Shown one piece after another: positions 10,233 through 23,682 of a stretch of 64,000 nt of DNA (position 1 is the first letter of the stretch; each line of letters begins with the position of its first letter). The DNA is taken from assembly GCF_029962835.1 (NCBI RefSeq), contig NC_080583.1, forward strand, positions 71,099,158 to 71,163,157, given 5' to 3'. The DNA comes from Magnolia sinica. Lineage: Eukaryota; Streptophyta; Magnoliopsida; Magnoliales; Magnoliaceae. The translations under genes and the position numbers were made by a program. The notes beneath the pieces were generated by a model that was not told the origin of the DNA, made no database searches, and saw nothing but the letters and a program-made list of their open reading frames with translations.

Positions 10233-11559
10233 TCCAATATTAAAGACTTTATACTCAGGTATCATCAGCAATGTATCTCATCAGTTCAACGATTTAGATC
10301 ACCAAAGCATGACCAAATCTAGGCCCGGCCTATTGACGGTCCTAATTGACCCATGTCATATATATGGCTAGAATCATCCAATTAAAGTGACTCTAAAGGC
10401 ATGGGTAATCAAAGATGGCCCTCGCATGATAGATCAGTTTAGTAAATTGAAGTTTTTCCGGTATTATTAATTAAAATTATTCACTTTGGTCTATGATTGA
10501 ATGATTAGTCATCCAATCAAAGTAATTTTTGAGAGTTTTGTGCAATTAAATGTGAATGGATGATCCAACATTTTTTTTAATTAAATTGAACCATTCATTT
10601 TCTTAACTAGGGATGATTTGATGGTGTAATCAAAGGTGGCCAGGTGTGATGGTTAAAACTTGTCTGATGTAATTAATGTGATTAATGATATTCTTTTTTA
10701 TTATTAATAATTAGAATCATCCAACCAAAATGATTATTAAAAGGCATGTACAATCAAAGTTGAAGCATGATGGAGTGTCAAAATTATTAGTGATTGGATA
10801 TTTTATGTTTAGTCAATCTAGGCCATCCATTCTTACCCCAGTCATCCGATACTGTCCTCTAATCAAACTGACTGGTGAAAGGCACGGTTGATGAGTTTGC
10901 TTGTTCCATGCGACACACGTGCCAATACGAAAAACGTGTTGGACACTCGAGTTGGAAATATTGTGGACCCCACTACGAAGATGGCTATAAGAAAATTAAA
11001 ATAAATAATAAATAATAATAACAATAATAATAATAATAACACTACACTCGACTGATACTTGTCACCTTCCTGATGAATAACAACCGCTTGATTTGCGCAC
11101 GTGAATATCCTCAAGATGGCCCACCTTATGAACCGCTAGATTGACTTTATGCTTTCGTGATTATCTCGTTTGCCGCATGCAAAGGTGAAGTAATGGTTGC
11201 CCCTTTAGGGTTATAGCTAACCTCTCCGCTAATTAGAGCTTATTTGTTTATTCTTATTTAAAATAAAATTTTATTTAAAAATAAAAAATAAAAAATAAAA
11301 AATATATATATAAAAAAAACAAACAACAACTTACTTTTTAAATTTATTGCCCAGTAAAGCTCTAATTTTAGAGTTTAATTTTTTAGAAAGTAACCAAAAA
11401 TCTCTTTAAAAAATAAGTGATTAGGAGAATAATTTTTCTTTTAAAGTTTATTTGGCTTAAATGGTTAGACATTTTTTTATTAAAATTTTGACAAATATGT
11501 CATTAAAATTTTTTAAGTAATTTCCATCTTACTCTCCTCTTTTCTCTTCATGATCCCTC
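10233..11559. other. AT-rich non-coding stretch
   Basis: No gene is seen. Degenerate blocks resembling 'tagaatcatccaatnaaa' recur at about 10366 and 10715. Bases 10990-11040 are AAT-rich and 11260-11320 form an A/T low-complexity run. The AT-rich flank at 11220-11530 may pair loosely with 13480-13740 around the minisatellite, but similarity in such composition is weak evidence. Confidence 0.5.
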
Positions 11560-13440
11560 TAAGGCGGACCCACATGATGAGCAACCTATATTGAAGGTGG
11601 GGCTCCACATAATGAATGGTCCACATCAAGGTGGGTTTACATAATGCACAGTCACATCAAAGGTGAGCCCCACATGATAGATGCCCCACATCAAAGTGTA
11701 GCCCTGCGTGATGGATAATACACATTAAAGGTAGGACCTACATGACGGATGGTGGACATTGAAGGTCGGACCATATAATAGAAGGCTGACATCAAAGTTA
11801 AGCCTATGTGATGAACGACCTATATTGAAGGTTGGCCCCCACATGATGGAAAGTCCACAACAAAGGTGGGGCTCACATGATGGATGGTGAACATCAGAGG
11901 TGGGTCCCACATGATGGATGACTCACATCAAAATATGGTCCTACATGATGGGCTATCTATATCAAGTGGGCCCTACATGATGGATGATTCATAGCAAAGG
12001 TGGGACTCACATGATGGATGATAGGCATCAAAGGTGGGCCCACATAAAGAATGACCCATATTGAAGGTGCTTACATATGATGAATGGTCTACATCAAGGT
12101 TGGCCAACATAATGCACAGTCCACGTCAAAGGTGGGTCCCACATGATGGATGACTCACATCAAAGTGTGGTAGCATGATGGACCGGCTGTCTTAAATAGG
12201 CGCCACTTGATGGACGATCCACAACAAATGTGTGACCCAGATAATGGATGGTGGACATCAAAGGTGAGCCCATGTGATGGACAATTGGCATCAAGGGTGA
12301 GCCCACATGATGAACGATTCGTGTTGAGGGTGGCCCACATAAAGAAATCCATATAAGGGATGGAGTAGGCCACACATGATGGATGGTCCACGTCAAAGTA
12401 TGGCCCCTCGTGATAGATAGTCCGCATTAAGTGGGCCCCGTCTAATGGACAATCCACATCCAAGGTCTCCCATGATGGATGGTACATATCTAAAGTGACC
12501 CAACATGATTGATGATCCACATAGGTGTACCCCTCACAATAGATGATGACATCAAAAGTGGGCCATGCATGATGGACAAACCACTTCGAAGTTGGGGCCT
12601 ACGCAATAAACACATTAAATGTGGATTCCAATGTAGTGGGTTGTAAACATTGAGGGACCCCACATAAAGGACAATTAGCAAAATCAGATTATGTATGAGT
12701 CAATACGCTTTTATCGCACAGAGTAAACTCTGTTGGGCCCACCGTGAATGTATGTGGTTTATCCACGCCTTCCATCCATATTTCTAGCTCATTTTAGAGG
12801 TTGATCCCAAAATTGAAGCATATACAATGCTCAACTAGACCATACCACAAGGAAATGGCGGGAATAATGATTTCCATCGTTGAAACTTTTCTAAGGTCCA
12901 TGGTGATGTTTATTTGCCATCTAACCTGTTCATAAGATCACACAGACACGGATGAAGGGAAAACACAAATATTGACTTGATCTAAAACTTTTGTGGCTCC
13001 CAAGAATTTTTCAACAATAGACATTCAATTCACTTCATGTGGTGTGGTCCACTTGAGCTTTGGATATGATTCATTTTTGGGCTCAAGATATCAAAATTAT
13101 CTGATAAAATAGATGGACAGAGTGGATAAAATAAATAAATCACTGTGGGCCCCACAAAGTTTACTCAATATGCTTAGCGTACTAAGTTACCTAGCACGCA
13201 ATCTGCTTCCACAATTAGCATTGATGGTGGGCCCCATTTGATGGATGACTTACATCAAGGTGGTTCCCACATAATAGATGGTCCTTGTCAAAGGTCAACT
13301 ACTAATGATGAATGGTCCACATCCAAGACAAGCCCCGCCCGATGGACGTCCCACTTTGAAGGTTTAGCTCACATGATGGATGATCCACATCAGAGGTGGG
13401 CTTTATATGATGGAGGATTCATATCCAATGTTCAGCATAT
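11560..13440. repeat. Degenerate minisatellite, units of about 30-40 bp
   Basis: Dozens of imperfect copies of a unit like 'catgatggatggtccacatcaaaggtgggccca' run from about 11560 to 12670 and again from 13221 to 13440. The gap is filled by the MITE at 12681-13210. Units drift in length and sequence, so the array is old. Short ORFs on both strands here only reflect the repeat period. Confidence 0.85.
12681..13210. mobile_element. Mutator-like MITE with long terminal inverted repeats
   Basis: A 10-bp duplication, ACAATTAGCA (12671-12680 and 13211-13220), flanks this 530-bp element. The ends are imperfect inverted repeats of about 100 bp sharing 'cagatt', 'tacgct', 'gagtaaac', 'gggcccac' and 'ttttatccac' blocks. 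A duplication of 9-10 bp and long inverted repeats are typical of the MULE superfamily. There is no coding capacity. Diverged relatives are seen at about 9455-9590, 14930-15320 and 48540-49010. Confidence 0.75.
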
Positions 13441-14727
13441 TGGACACCCCGAACACCTTAAAACATGAAAGTTATTCTTTTGTTATATGGGCAAAGCCAA
13501 TTATGATGAAATTCACCAAAATAATTAATTGGATTATTTTTATAATGGGATTCTTGTAATCTTTAAAAATGACATCAAATGTATCTAAAACAAAAAATTA
13601 AAAATAAAAAAAAAAAAATTTAAAAAAACTATTATTTAAGTGTTTTATCAAATATACCTATTTATTAGAATAGCTCTTATTTAAAAAGATCTTATTAAAT
13701 TAGAGTAAAATACCAAACGAGAAGGAAATGGTCAAATTCGTTGTTTATAATATTCGTAATTTTGGTAAATCCATTTTACCCGCAAATGTCACTTCTCTAG
13801 AAAATTAAAGCCGTTCAAAAGATCAGATGAATCATGATAATCCACGCGGATAAAAATCAAGTTGGCCCACTTATTGTGTTGCCCACACCATTATACTAAT
13901 TCATACCATTGGTTGTTCATTGATTCTAACGTCCTATCCTTCTATATGAGTAGATCGTTCCGATTTTCATATCAGGCTATAATTATCTTGTGGCCCACCT
14001 TTCCAACCGTTGGATATTCTACACGTGTGAATATGGGAGGGGAAAATGGCTGCATCAAAACTTCAGATGGAGCCGCTGTATGTGATCATTTCCCAAAGAA
14101 GATATGTTACAGCGTACTTCCTGCTATAGCCGTTGGATCTGACATCATATTTCAATGAAACTAGATCGTTTGTATGATCGGTCTCCAGAGGAGAGGTACC
14201 AAAAACATCACTCTCTCTGATTGGGATATTTCAACTAAGAGAAATGCGCCAGTGCTCCAGGAACATTATAAGTTATAGTACTACTAGTTGCCTAACTTCT
14301 GTTTATGTCCAATCAATCAATCTGAACTGTTCACCATGTCCACCACATATAACTTAAGCTATGGTGGAAAAATTGCATTGATTGGATGGTCCAAACCATC
14401 CTCGATTTGGCCTTATTTTCTATAGCCATCCTTTTTCAAAGCTGTGGATTACATGGTTACGTTTGCCTTACGAAAGTGATACTTTAGAATTATAAGCAAT
14501 CAATGGTGGTTTCTAACAAACAGATGAATCAAGCTGTTGATTGGACCAGTTTTCGTGTAAATGATCATGACCGCCCATATTAATGACCATTGATCAGATG
14601 GTTATGATTTGTTGGATTGGTGTAATTCTTGCATGGTTGCCCATGAAATGTTCATTGGACCAAATGAACAGGCTAGATCAATGGATCGGACAGTGCAAGT
14701 GTCCTAATGCAACTAAATGCTATGTGT
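13441..14727. other. Non-coding stretch
   Basis: AT-rich to about 13740, then ordinary composition. No exon, RNA gene or complete element is recognised. Confidence 0.5.
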
Positions 14728-14900
14728 TTTTTTTTTCTTTTTTACACACGCTCACACACCCCCACACACTCTAGTGGGATTTCACCACCCGTGGATACTC
14801 GAACGCTTGACCGTGTGTTAAACTCTTCGGAGTCTACGACCGTAGCAAGAGTAAGGATCCTGCTACTAGCGGCACATATCAGAGTGAGAGCCGATTAGGG
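14728..14900 (-). mobile_element. SINE-like repeat, copy 1
   Basis: Read on the minus strand it runs from GGATCCTTACTCTTGCTACG, through a B-box-like CGTTCGAGTATCC and a GT-rich segment, to an A-rich tail (plus-strand T run 14728-14742). A second copy in the same orientation is at 15333-15475, separated by a MITE relative. A Pol III-like box and A-rich tail suggest a short retroposon; the A box and target duplication are not clear. Confidence 0.55.
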
Positions 14901-14929
14901 GCGCCCCGGCTTCCCCCAAAACGGTACGG

Positions 14930-15325
14930 CCCATTCCATGGGTCCCACCTTGATGCGTGTATTTTATATCCACTCTGTCCATGCGTTTTGACCGTTCATT
15001 CTAGGGAATGTGCTAAAAATGGAGTAGATCCAAATCTTGTGTGGACCTTGCAACAGGAAACAGTGATGATTGGCTATTAACAACCTATAACAAACCACAT
15101 GAGTTTTGGATCAAGCTGATATTTGTTTTTAGCCTTCTTTCATGTTTATTTGTTCTTAACCTTCTTCCATGTTTACGTGACCTTATCTGGAGGTTGGATG
15201 ACAAATAAACATTTCCAAAGCATTAAGATGGGGCCCTGGAAGTTTTTAGGGGTGGGATGTTTGATCACCTTTCCTATGGTATGGTTCACCTGAGGTTTAT
15301 AGTATGGTACCTCAAATGCCCTCTT
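14930..15325. mobile_element. Diverged relative of the Mutator-like MITE
   Basis: This shares the internal order of 12681-13210: 'gggtcccaccttgatg', 'tatccactctgtccatg', 'caacaggaaacagtg', 'ggatgacaaataaac', 'tatggttcacctgagg'. The termini are not delimited. Confidence 0.5.
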
Positions 15326-15332
15326 TTTTTTT

Positions 15333-15475
15333 TATTTTTTTCTTTTTTTAATTACACACGCACACACAACCCCACACACTCACGCTAGTGGAATTTCACC
15401 ACCTATGAGTACTCGAACCCTTGACCTGGTGTTGAAACCCCCACCCGAGCAAGAGTAAGGACCCACCTCAGATGC
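15333..15475 (-). mobile_element. SINE-like repeat, copy 2
   Basis: This is the same layout as 14728-14900: plus-strand T-rich stretch, 'cacacgcacacac', 'ttcaccacctatgagtactcgaa' and 'gagcaagagtaaggac'. The B-box-like segment on the minus strand is GGTTCGAGTACTC, near the canonical GGTTCGANNCC. Confidence 0.55.
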
Positions 15476-15484
15476 CCGAAAATG

Positions 15485-16092
15485 GAGTTTTTCATTTTAG
15501 TACAATGACTTCATGTATGATGCATTTAGGATTTAGCCACCCCTCTTGTTATTATAGATTTTCTTTTTTTTCTTTTTCACTTTTGTGATTATAGTTTTTC
15601 TTTTTTTATTTTTTAAGATAAAAATGCTCCGATGTTAGTTGCTCACTTACACAGTGATGGCCTGCCTCAAAAGATGAAAAGGCTTTTTGAAGGTGGGATT
15701 GTGGGTCCCACTAAACTATAAACGAGCCTACTCATTGGCCGATCTGATTCATTCATTTTAGTCGGATAGTCATGAACCATAGAATGATGTTTTTCAATTC
15801 GAAGAGAAGCTCCATGGCCCATAATGGTATTAACATTCTCTGTTAATTCTAAACTATTTTCTCCTGTGTGGTCCATCTAAGATAAGTTTTACTCTCAAAC
15901 TTTGGCCGATGACATGAAATTAAAATCCATTTCATATGGAATGGTTGGATTTTCTTCACTACAAGCTAATAGGCCCCACATAAGATCTCATATAAGTTCT
16001 CATGGGGGTTTATGCCGCGGGAAGGCCATTTAACATTTTTCTTCTTTGTTTGTTTGTTTGTTTGTTTTTTTTTTTTTTCATGTGAGGGAACT
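15485..16092 (+). mobile_element. Dispersed repeat arm A, left piece
   Basis: This is the left part of a non-coding repeat that continues at 43505 after a 27-kb retrotransposon insertion. The reverse complement of 47705-48270 matches it throughout: 'ttttagtacaatg', 'ttgtgggtcc...taaa', 'gcctactcatt', 'gttctcatgggggtt', then a T/C-rich tract. Orientation is set arbitrarily as plus. No coding region is seen. Confidence 0.75.
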
Positions 16093-17725
16093 TGTAACGC
16101 CCCGTATATTTCAGTACTCGGGTGACACCATGGAGATCTAATCTAATTTAGACGTGTGTGGGAACACACGTAACTTACCGTACATGTTATCATTCGGCAA
16201 CTCTCAATCTATCTATCTCAACCGTCTATCACAACCATCATTCATATAACAAGTCATCCATCCGATTGATCTTCAAAATAATCCATCACAACTGCAGAGA
16301 CATCTATTTTAGGATCTCAACCACTTCGATAAACCAATTAAACCGTTCATTATCGATTTCGGGACCTAAATCTAAAGATCCAACATTCATTAAGTCTATG
16401 ACATTTTGTTCAACGATACAATGCTAAATCACATGAATCCGACTCTCAGATGGTAATGTTGACTATTCGGATGCACTTAGACTAGTTTAGGACCCTTAGG
16501 GCAGTAGAAAGAAATCACCATTCTTAAATCAAGTGATCCATCCATTAATCTTAAAGACGGACTATCGCACCTCAGTGGGATTGATGCCAATCCTTAAAGG
16601 ATTTAATTATGGGAATCCGATCATGACAAAATTTCACATAATACACTAACAAAAGAGTTTCACCGTACAACAACAGTTTCGGGAACCAACTCAGTAAATC
16701 CACCATTCATTAGATCCACAACGTTATGTCAATCGTTCTAATACCTGACTTCTCTAATCCAACCGTTGGATTATAAAATAAATCTTTACGTTGCAATTAG
16801 ACAATTCTAAAAACCACTAAAATTGTTTAATGAGGGTCATGGAAGGCCTTGACCTTAAGTCATCTTAAAATTTGGATCCAATTCGCCAGATCCATCATTA
16901 TTAGGCATACCCCACTTAAGTTCACAACCCACTATTTGACAATCCTTACCCCAGCTTCTAGTAATTGAATATACCGTTGAGACTCATTTAAATAGGTACC
17001 AGGGCCATTTTAACCGTTGAAATTCAGATTGGGAGTAATCTAACCGCTGGAACGATGATAATCGACAGTTAAAGGTCAAGATTCAGTTGGCATGGCCCAC
17101 CCAAGCTTTTTATTTGCCTCATCGTCGGACAGATGACCTAGAGGGGCCCACAAAGAATCATGGATGGTGTGGATTTCATGTAAGCATCACGGTGGACCCC
17201 ACACAGGCGTTGCGTGGGCACCACGGGTTGTGCACTCATTGTGCACTGGACCGAGAAACCTGGTCAAGCGGGTTTGACCTGATGGCTAGTCAAGAAAGGA
17301 GAGTTTTTTCCTTTCTTTTTTTGTTTCCTGCCCGTAGGGTGTTTAAACGAACTATCACTGTGTAACACCCTGTACTTTTCAGTACTTGAGTATTGTCACG
17401 TAATCTAACTTAGTATAAATACCAGTCTAATTAAATTGAATGTTCACATGTCCTAGCTTAAACCTGAACGTAAAGACCACTACATCATCAAATAAATCTT
17501 GTATTAGAATTTCAATCACTTGATAGATGAACCAAACCATCCAGAAGTCATATGATATTTAATAAGTATATTATTTTACATAAACATAGAAAAAAAAAAT
17601 AATAATAAAATTAGATGTATTTTAATAACCTATTCGAAAATGTATCATAATAGGGTGATATACATATATTTAATGTATATGAAATATTATGAAAATAATA
17701 TTATATTAAATAAACATAACGAATG

Positions 17726-19993
17726 TGTTCACTCCCCAAGTATAGGGTTGTGATGTAGTAATAAACTCGGTAAGACCGAGGTCGAATCCACAGGGACTGA
17801 TACCTGTACGTTTCCTGAAACTAGGTAGAAATAGCACTAGCCTAAGATGTAATCAAACTCAATTGTAAATTTAAGGAATAATTGCGGAATAATTATCTAA
17901 AACTTAAGGAATTCAGAGAAGGGAAACTAGGGATTCAGAGGATCCACTTGTAGAGATCAGGGAGATCTTTTGCCTGCATCAAGGATTATGGAATTCGAAC
18001 TGAACTTACTTGATTTGGTTCTCAAGAGATGAAAGGTATATGAATTAGAATGGATTCCATCATCTAACCATGCCCAGGAGACAAAGCAAACAACAGGATT
18101 AAACTAATTACCAACCAATCAACAATGTCTGAAGATCAGGAAGGGTACTGTCATCCTACCATGCCCATGGAATAATGGTGAACAACATAGCTTCCTGACT
18201 TCATAAACATAAAAAAAGGGGGAAAGAAATATTCAAAGCCATTGCAAACCCATTGTAATTTCAGTCACAACAGACCATTAAAGACTAAGAAAATATTCCT
18301 TTAATAATCACTTAAAATTAAATTCAGTTCAGAAATTTATATTAAACGCATGAAATAGTATCTCCCATCTCGCTACAGGCTTCACCTCTTAGCCCCAGCT
18401 AAGAGGTTTAGCCACTCATGATTGGCCTAAACCCAAAACAAATAGAAAGAAAAAGAAAATGAAAAAGAGAAGAAAAATAAAGAAAAATTTCTTATCTTTT
18501 CTCTCTCATCTTCTCTCTCTATCTTCTTTTCTTCCGTCCTTCCTCCAATCAGCCGCCCAACCTCTCTCACGTGCCAGCCCTTCTTTTCTTTTCCTTTCCC
18601 TGACGTGCAGCAGCAGCAAAAAGAACTCCCTGACGTGCAGAACTCCCTGACGTGCAGCCCTCTTCCCAACCGTGCACAGCAGCAGCAGCCGTAGCTCCCC
18701 AAAACGAGTGCTGATCTCCTCCCTTTCTTCCGTTCCGTAACTCCCAGAATGCCTCCCTCTTCTCTCTCTCTTTTCCTTTTATCCCCTGCTAGGGACGGAG
18801 GAGCGAGATGTTGTATTCGAAATGGAAACAAATCCGTTTACGCAGACAGAGCTGCCGCAGCCGAGAGTTTCGCCACCGGAAGAACGACATGGTCGGTGAT
18901 GTTCACCGTGGATATCTTCGAGAAAACTTCCTTGCACGGTCGGTTTTCACTCCTGCTCCATCTGAATGGCTTGGATCATCATGAGGTATGATGATGGTGG
19001 CCCACCAGAGTCGACGCAGCTTCCTGCTGCGAAACAGATTCGCCGCAAGTCAACTCTGCCACCTGCGATGGCCCATTTTTTGAGGCTGGGTTGAAAATCC
19101 ACTCCGTCCATTGAATGAGGAATGAAAAACTAGGTGGGAATGGCTGGTTTCGGATCAAACTTGGTGTGGCCCACGGATTTCTTCGTTGCACCGTCTATCT
19201 TCCATTTTTCGGCTGAAATCCGATATCAGTTTGTGTGCATGGGACAAAAAAGAAAGCTAGGTGACGGTTTTGGTCACCTCTCGGAGCATATGGACGGTTC
19301 TGATTTTCGATACCTGTGACAGATGGGGCCCACTAATGAAAAACGGACGGACAGCGTCCGTCCGCTGTTGATGCGGAAGAAGAAGACGGGTCAGCCCGTC
19401 TTTGACCCGGCTGACTGTCCGGTGCGGCGCGGGCAGCGGTGCACTATGTACACGCACTGTGCATACGGAGTCCACTGTGATGATCGTGAGAAATCTGCTC
19501 CGTCCATCCGCTTTGACACGTGGTTTAAACAGTCTAGAACAAATTTGAAGCATATCCGGATATCAGGCGAGCCCCACATAATGATTAAAAGGGTTGATCT
19601 GTTTGTTGGGCCACTTCCACAGTGATCCAGGGGCTGAAATTTTTCATGTACGGTTTATTTATGGTCCTCAAGCCACGTATGAAGTTTCGAACTGATCAGA
19701 TGGTGGGAACCCTATGATCTTGCATTCTGGACACTTTTCAGGCCACTTGAGCTTCAATTCCTCGATTTTCGCGGACCCCTGGTGTATAATTCCGTCGCTT
19801 TAGGTCTTCTAGAGTCTGTTCCTTGCTTTGGTGCTCCTGGAACGTCAAATCCATACATTTACCACCCTTTTTCAGTCCATGCTCGTAAATACACTCTGCA
19901 TCACAAACACAATTAAATCAGGCCATTAAACGGTATCATGCTTGTAAAACTATGCAGTAACTGGGTCTGATATGCAATATTTGACCCTCAACA
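17726..19993 (+). mobile_element. Solo LTR S2 (TGTT...AACA)
   Basis: A 2268-bp solo LTR of the S1 family with a perfect 5-bp duplication GAATG (17721-17725 and 19994-19998). It contains the hairpin at 18385-18406, a long T/C-rich tract (18470-18560) and 'cttttatccc' as a possible TATA variant. No coding region. Confidence 0.9.
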
Positions 19994-20647
19994 GAATGGA
20001 AATTTTACAATGTATAATTAAACTATAAATATTTATGTAGTATTAAATATCCTTTAGAAATATGTATACCAAAGATTATTAGATATTTTAATAAAATTTT
20101 ATATCATCCAACAATATTACTGAATACAAATATGATTTTAATATGATATTTTCAATTCATTTATACGTATATTAATTTATAAGGTGTTATTATGAATTAT
20201 GTGTTAATAGATATGTGATTAATAAGCATGTATGTAGTAGTATGTTAATATTAGGAATTATATTTACATATAAGTATGAGATTTTAATTATTTTAATTAC
20301 AAGAAATATACAAAAGTAATGAAATCAATATTAATATTAGTATCAACTAATAATAAATGATGAAAGCCTTACGAATAGCCCCTTGGACCCTTTCAACTGT
20401 TGACGTCCAACCTCAGGGTGATTCGACCACTAGATCAATGGAAAGCCACCGCTAGAGCTAGGAATCAACTCGTATGGCCCACCTGGACCTTGGATCTGCC
20501 CCACCTTTGGTAAAAAGCTATAGAAGGGCCCAAAGAATAGAATGGACGGTGTGGATTGGTCACAAAAATCACGGTGGACCCCCACATGGAGTGCAAGTGC
20601 ACGAAGGCCATCCCGTGCACGAAGTGCATGGGACGCCATTTGCTGGT

Positions 20648-22840
20648 TGTTCACTCCCCAAGTATAGGGTTGTGATGTAGTAATAAACTCGGTAAGACCG
20701 AGGTCGAATCCACAGGGACTGATACCTGTACGTTATCTGAAACCAAGTAGAACTAGAACTAGACTAAGATGTGATCTAACCAAATAGAATTTTAAGGAAT
20801 AATTGTGGAATAATTATCTAAAACTTTAAGAAATTCAGAGGAAAGAAACTACGGGTTCAGAGGATCCACTTGTAGAGATCAAGGAGATCTTATGCCTGCT
20901 TCAAAAATCATGAAAATTAAACTGAACTTCTTCTGATATAATTTAAAGAGATGACAGGTATATGAATTAGAATGGATTCCATCACCACACCATGCCCAGG
21001 AGACAAAGTTAACAAAAGAATTATACTAATTACCAACCAATCAACATGCCATGAAGGTCAGGAAGGGTACCGTCATCCAACCATGCCCAGGAGACGATGG
21101 TGAACAACAGGACTTCCTGGCGTCATAAAAGAAAAGGAGAAAAGGAAATATTCAAAGCCATTGCAGACCCATTGTAATTTCAGTCACAACAGACCATTAA
21201 AGACTAAAAACATTCCTTCCATAATCAACTAAAAACAAATCCAGTCCATGAATTTACATTGAAAACATAGAATAGAATCTCTCATCTCGCTACAGGCTTC
21301 ACCTCTTAGCCCTAGCTAAGAGGTTTAGCCGACCATGATTAGGCTAAAATCCTTAGGATTCATAAGGAAAGACAGGAATAACAGCCAAGAAAAAATAAGA
21401 AAAAGAAAATAAGGAAAAACCTCCCTTTCCTCTTCCTGTCTTCTCGTTTACACCAAGCCAAGCTCCAATCCCATCCTTTCCAGCTGCCTCTGCTCCTCTC
21501 CAAACAATTTCCAGCGGTCTAGCAGCGTCCCTGCCTCCTGTCTTCTTCCTCATGTCCTACTGCTGCGTGCTCCACGGCTCCTTCCTTCCTATTCAAAAGA
21601 ATCTCCCCGGCCTCCTCTCCCGTCTCTTCTCTCTCCTTCATATAGGCTGATACAGCCGGCTGACTGTTCTCACGCCCAAGAGGACATGCCGTGTTGGAGT
21701 CGGATCCAACTTCTTTACGCAGCCACGAGATTTGTGTAGATCTTCTTACGCAACCAAGAAGGCGTGCAGAAAATCGCCCACTTTCCTTGCTGATCAGCAA
21801 GCAATCCTCCCTATCTTGGTCAGATTTTCTGTCCCTACAAGATGGACAGTCTAGATTACCCATCCGATCACCGTTCAGATCATGTAACGGCCCACGAAAA
21901 CCGGGCAACGTCCGGCGCTAAAACAGGGCCTGCGAAAGGCTCTCGCTGTGACGTTGGTGGGGCTCAATACTGACAGCGATGGAGAAATCCACGCCGTCCA
22001 TCGGTTTTCTCCCGAAATTTCGGTCGGGAAAGAATGGTTTCTGCCGTCCGTTGGTGTGACCCACTTGATCAATCTTACCACCATTCAACCTGCGTTAAAA
22101 TGTTTGAGACGCCATTGTCACTGGTATTTTGAAACTCTTCCACCTAGGCCTTGGTAATATGGACCTATCTGGTCTAATGGACGGTCTAGATTGGTCCTTA
22201 GAGTCGTGATGACGGCCCACTACAGAGAACCGCGATCCCTATTTCTTCCGCTGGAAAAATTCGAATTGGAGAGGGAGAGCTTGGTCAAACGCGTTGCCGT
22301 GCACGGCTAGTGCACCCATGCCGTACATGTGTAATGCACATGTGGGTCCCACGCTGATGTATATGAGAGATCAGCTCCGACCAACCTAGTTGCCATATAA
22401 TTTAAACGGTTGACACCAAACTTGAAGTATTTCAAGATATCAGGCGGGCCCCAGATTGATAATTTGTGGGCTGATCTGTCCGTTGGGACATTTCCACAAA
22501 GATCCAATGGCTGATTTTTGACGTGTACGGTTAATTTATGGTCCTCAGGCCGTGTATGAAGTTTTGAACCAAGCAGATGGCGGAAACCCAGTGATCTTGC
22601 ATTTTGGCTGACTTTCAGGCCGCTTGAGCTTCAGTTTCTCAATTTTCGCGGACCCCAGGAGTCCGTCCCTTGCTCTGATGACTTCGGAGTGTCAAATTCA
22701 TGCTTTTGATACTATTTTTCAGTCCACGCTCCTGATTCCACCTTGCAACAGAAACATGATTAAAATGAGATATTAAATGGTACCATGTTCATAAATCTAG
22801 GCAACAACTGGGTCTGATATGCAATATTTGACCCTCAACA
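20648..22840 (+). mobile_element. Solo LTR S3 (TGTT...AACA)
   Basis: A 2193-bp solo LTR of the S1 family with a perfect 5-bp duplication CTGGT (20643-20647 and 22841-22845). It contains the hairpin at 21302-21323. No coding region. Its first 90 bases are nearly identical to those of S2. Confidence 0.9.
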
Positions 22841-23682
22841 CTGGTTGACCGACGCTAACCCAAATTCCACTTGAAAAAGTGAAAAACTCCTCCTGCCCAT
22901 TTGTATTTCAAAACTGACGGATGTCAGCTATCTAGGTGGCCCACCTCGGCCTCTATCTGGACGATCCGAACCGTCCATCAGACTCGAGGGGCTCGGGTGA
23001 CCAAAACCTTAAAGTGCATCCGACCCGTGCAGACGTGCATGTGCACGTGATATGGGCAGTCTCGGACGGCCAATAATGTTTCAGTAAATCGGACGCTTGC
23101 AAGGTTTTCCACGTAGGCGATCCACATCAACCTATTCCCCTCCATCTCAGTCGTTCTTCCAGGCCTTGATCCGCACCCTTCCTCCACTGCTAAAGAAGGG
23201 CAGGCATACAACTGCAGGACGTAAAGGTGTGGGGAGACATTTCCTCTTTGGGAAAACCCATCTGGCGCGATCCGAACCTCACAGCAGTCCACGTGGAGCA
23301 ATATCCACCGCTCCCTTTAGGGCGGCAACGACTAGTACGCTGGGAGCGTTCTTCTCGCGAGAAAACCACTTGAGGCAGGAGATCTCGCGCGGTGCAGTGA
23401 AACGTGGATGAAAGGCCTGGGAAGTGGGCCCCACAGTAATCACTGGCCTCATCTGAGCCATTCAAACGGACCAGATCATCCGAATACTCCTTAGATAAGA
23501 ATCTGCCATTTTCGGCCATGTCTTCTTCTTCATTAAGCTGGGTAACCCACCATCATGGCATGGGCCCCACTTTAAGATCTGAGTTGTTTTTCTAGTGGGC
23601 CTCAGTGTGTAAAATCCATCCCTCAAATCGGATTTCCCCACCTGTAATCGCGGAAAGGAAGTAGAGGTGTGTACTCGATCGG

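Noticed and set aside
11560-12670. Regularly spaced repeats resembling a CRISPR array
   Set aside because: Units are adjacent and degenerate with no unique spacers, and the context is plant nuclear DNA.
11725-12681. Several overlapping minus-strand ORFs
   Set aside because: They arise from the short period of the minisatellite; no domain or codon conservation.
11220-13740. One large element with AT-rich inverted ends enclosing the minisatellite
   Set aside because: The apparent inverted match is in A/T-rich low-complexity sequence and no target duplication was found.
18427-18831. 134-codon minus-strand ORF in solo LTR S2
   Set aside because: Composed of a purine-rich tract in a solo LTR; no counterpart in the sister LTRs.
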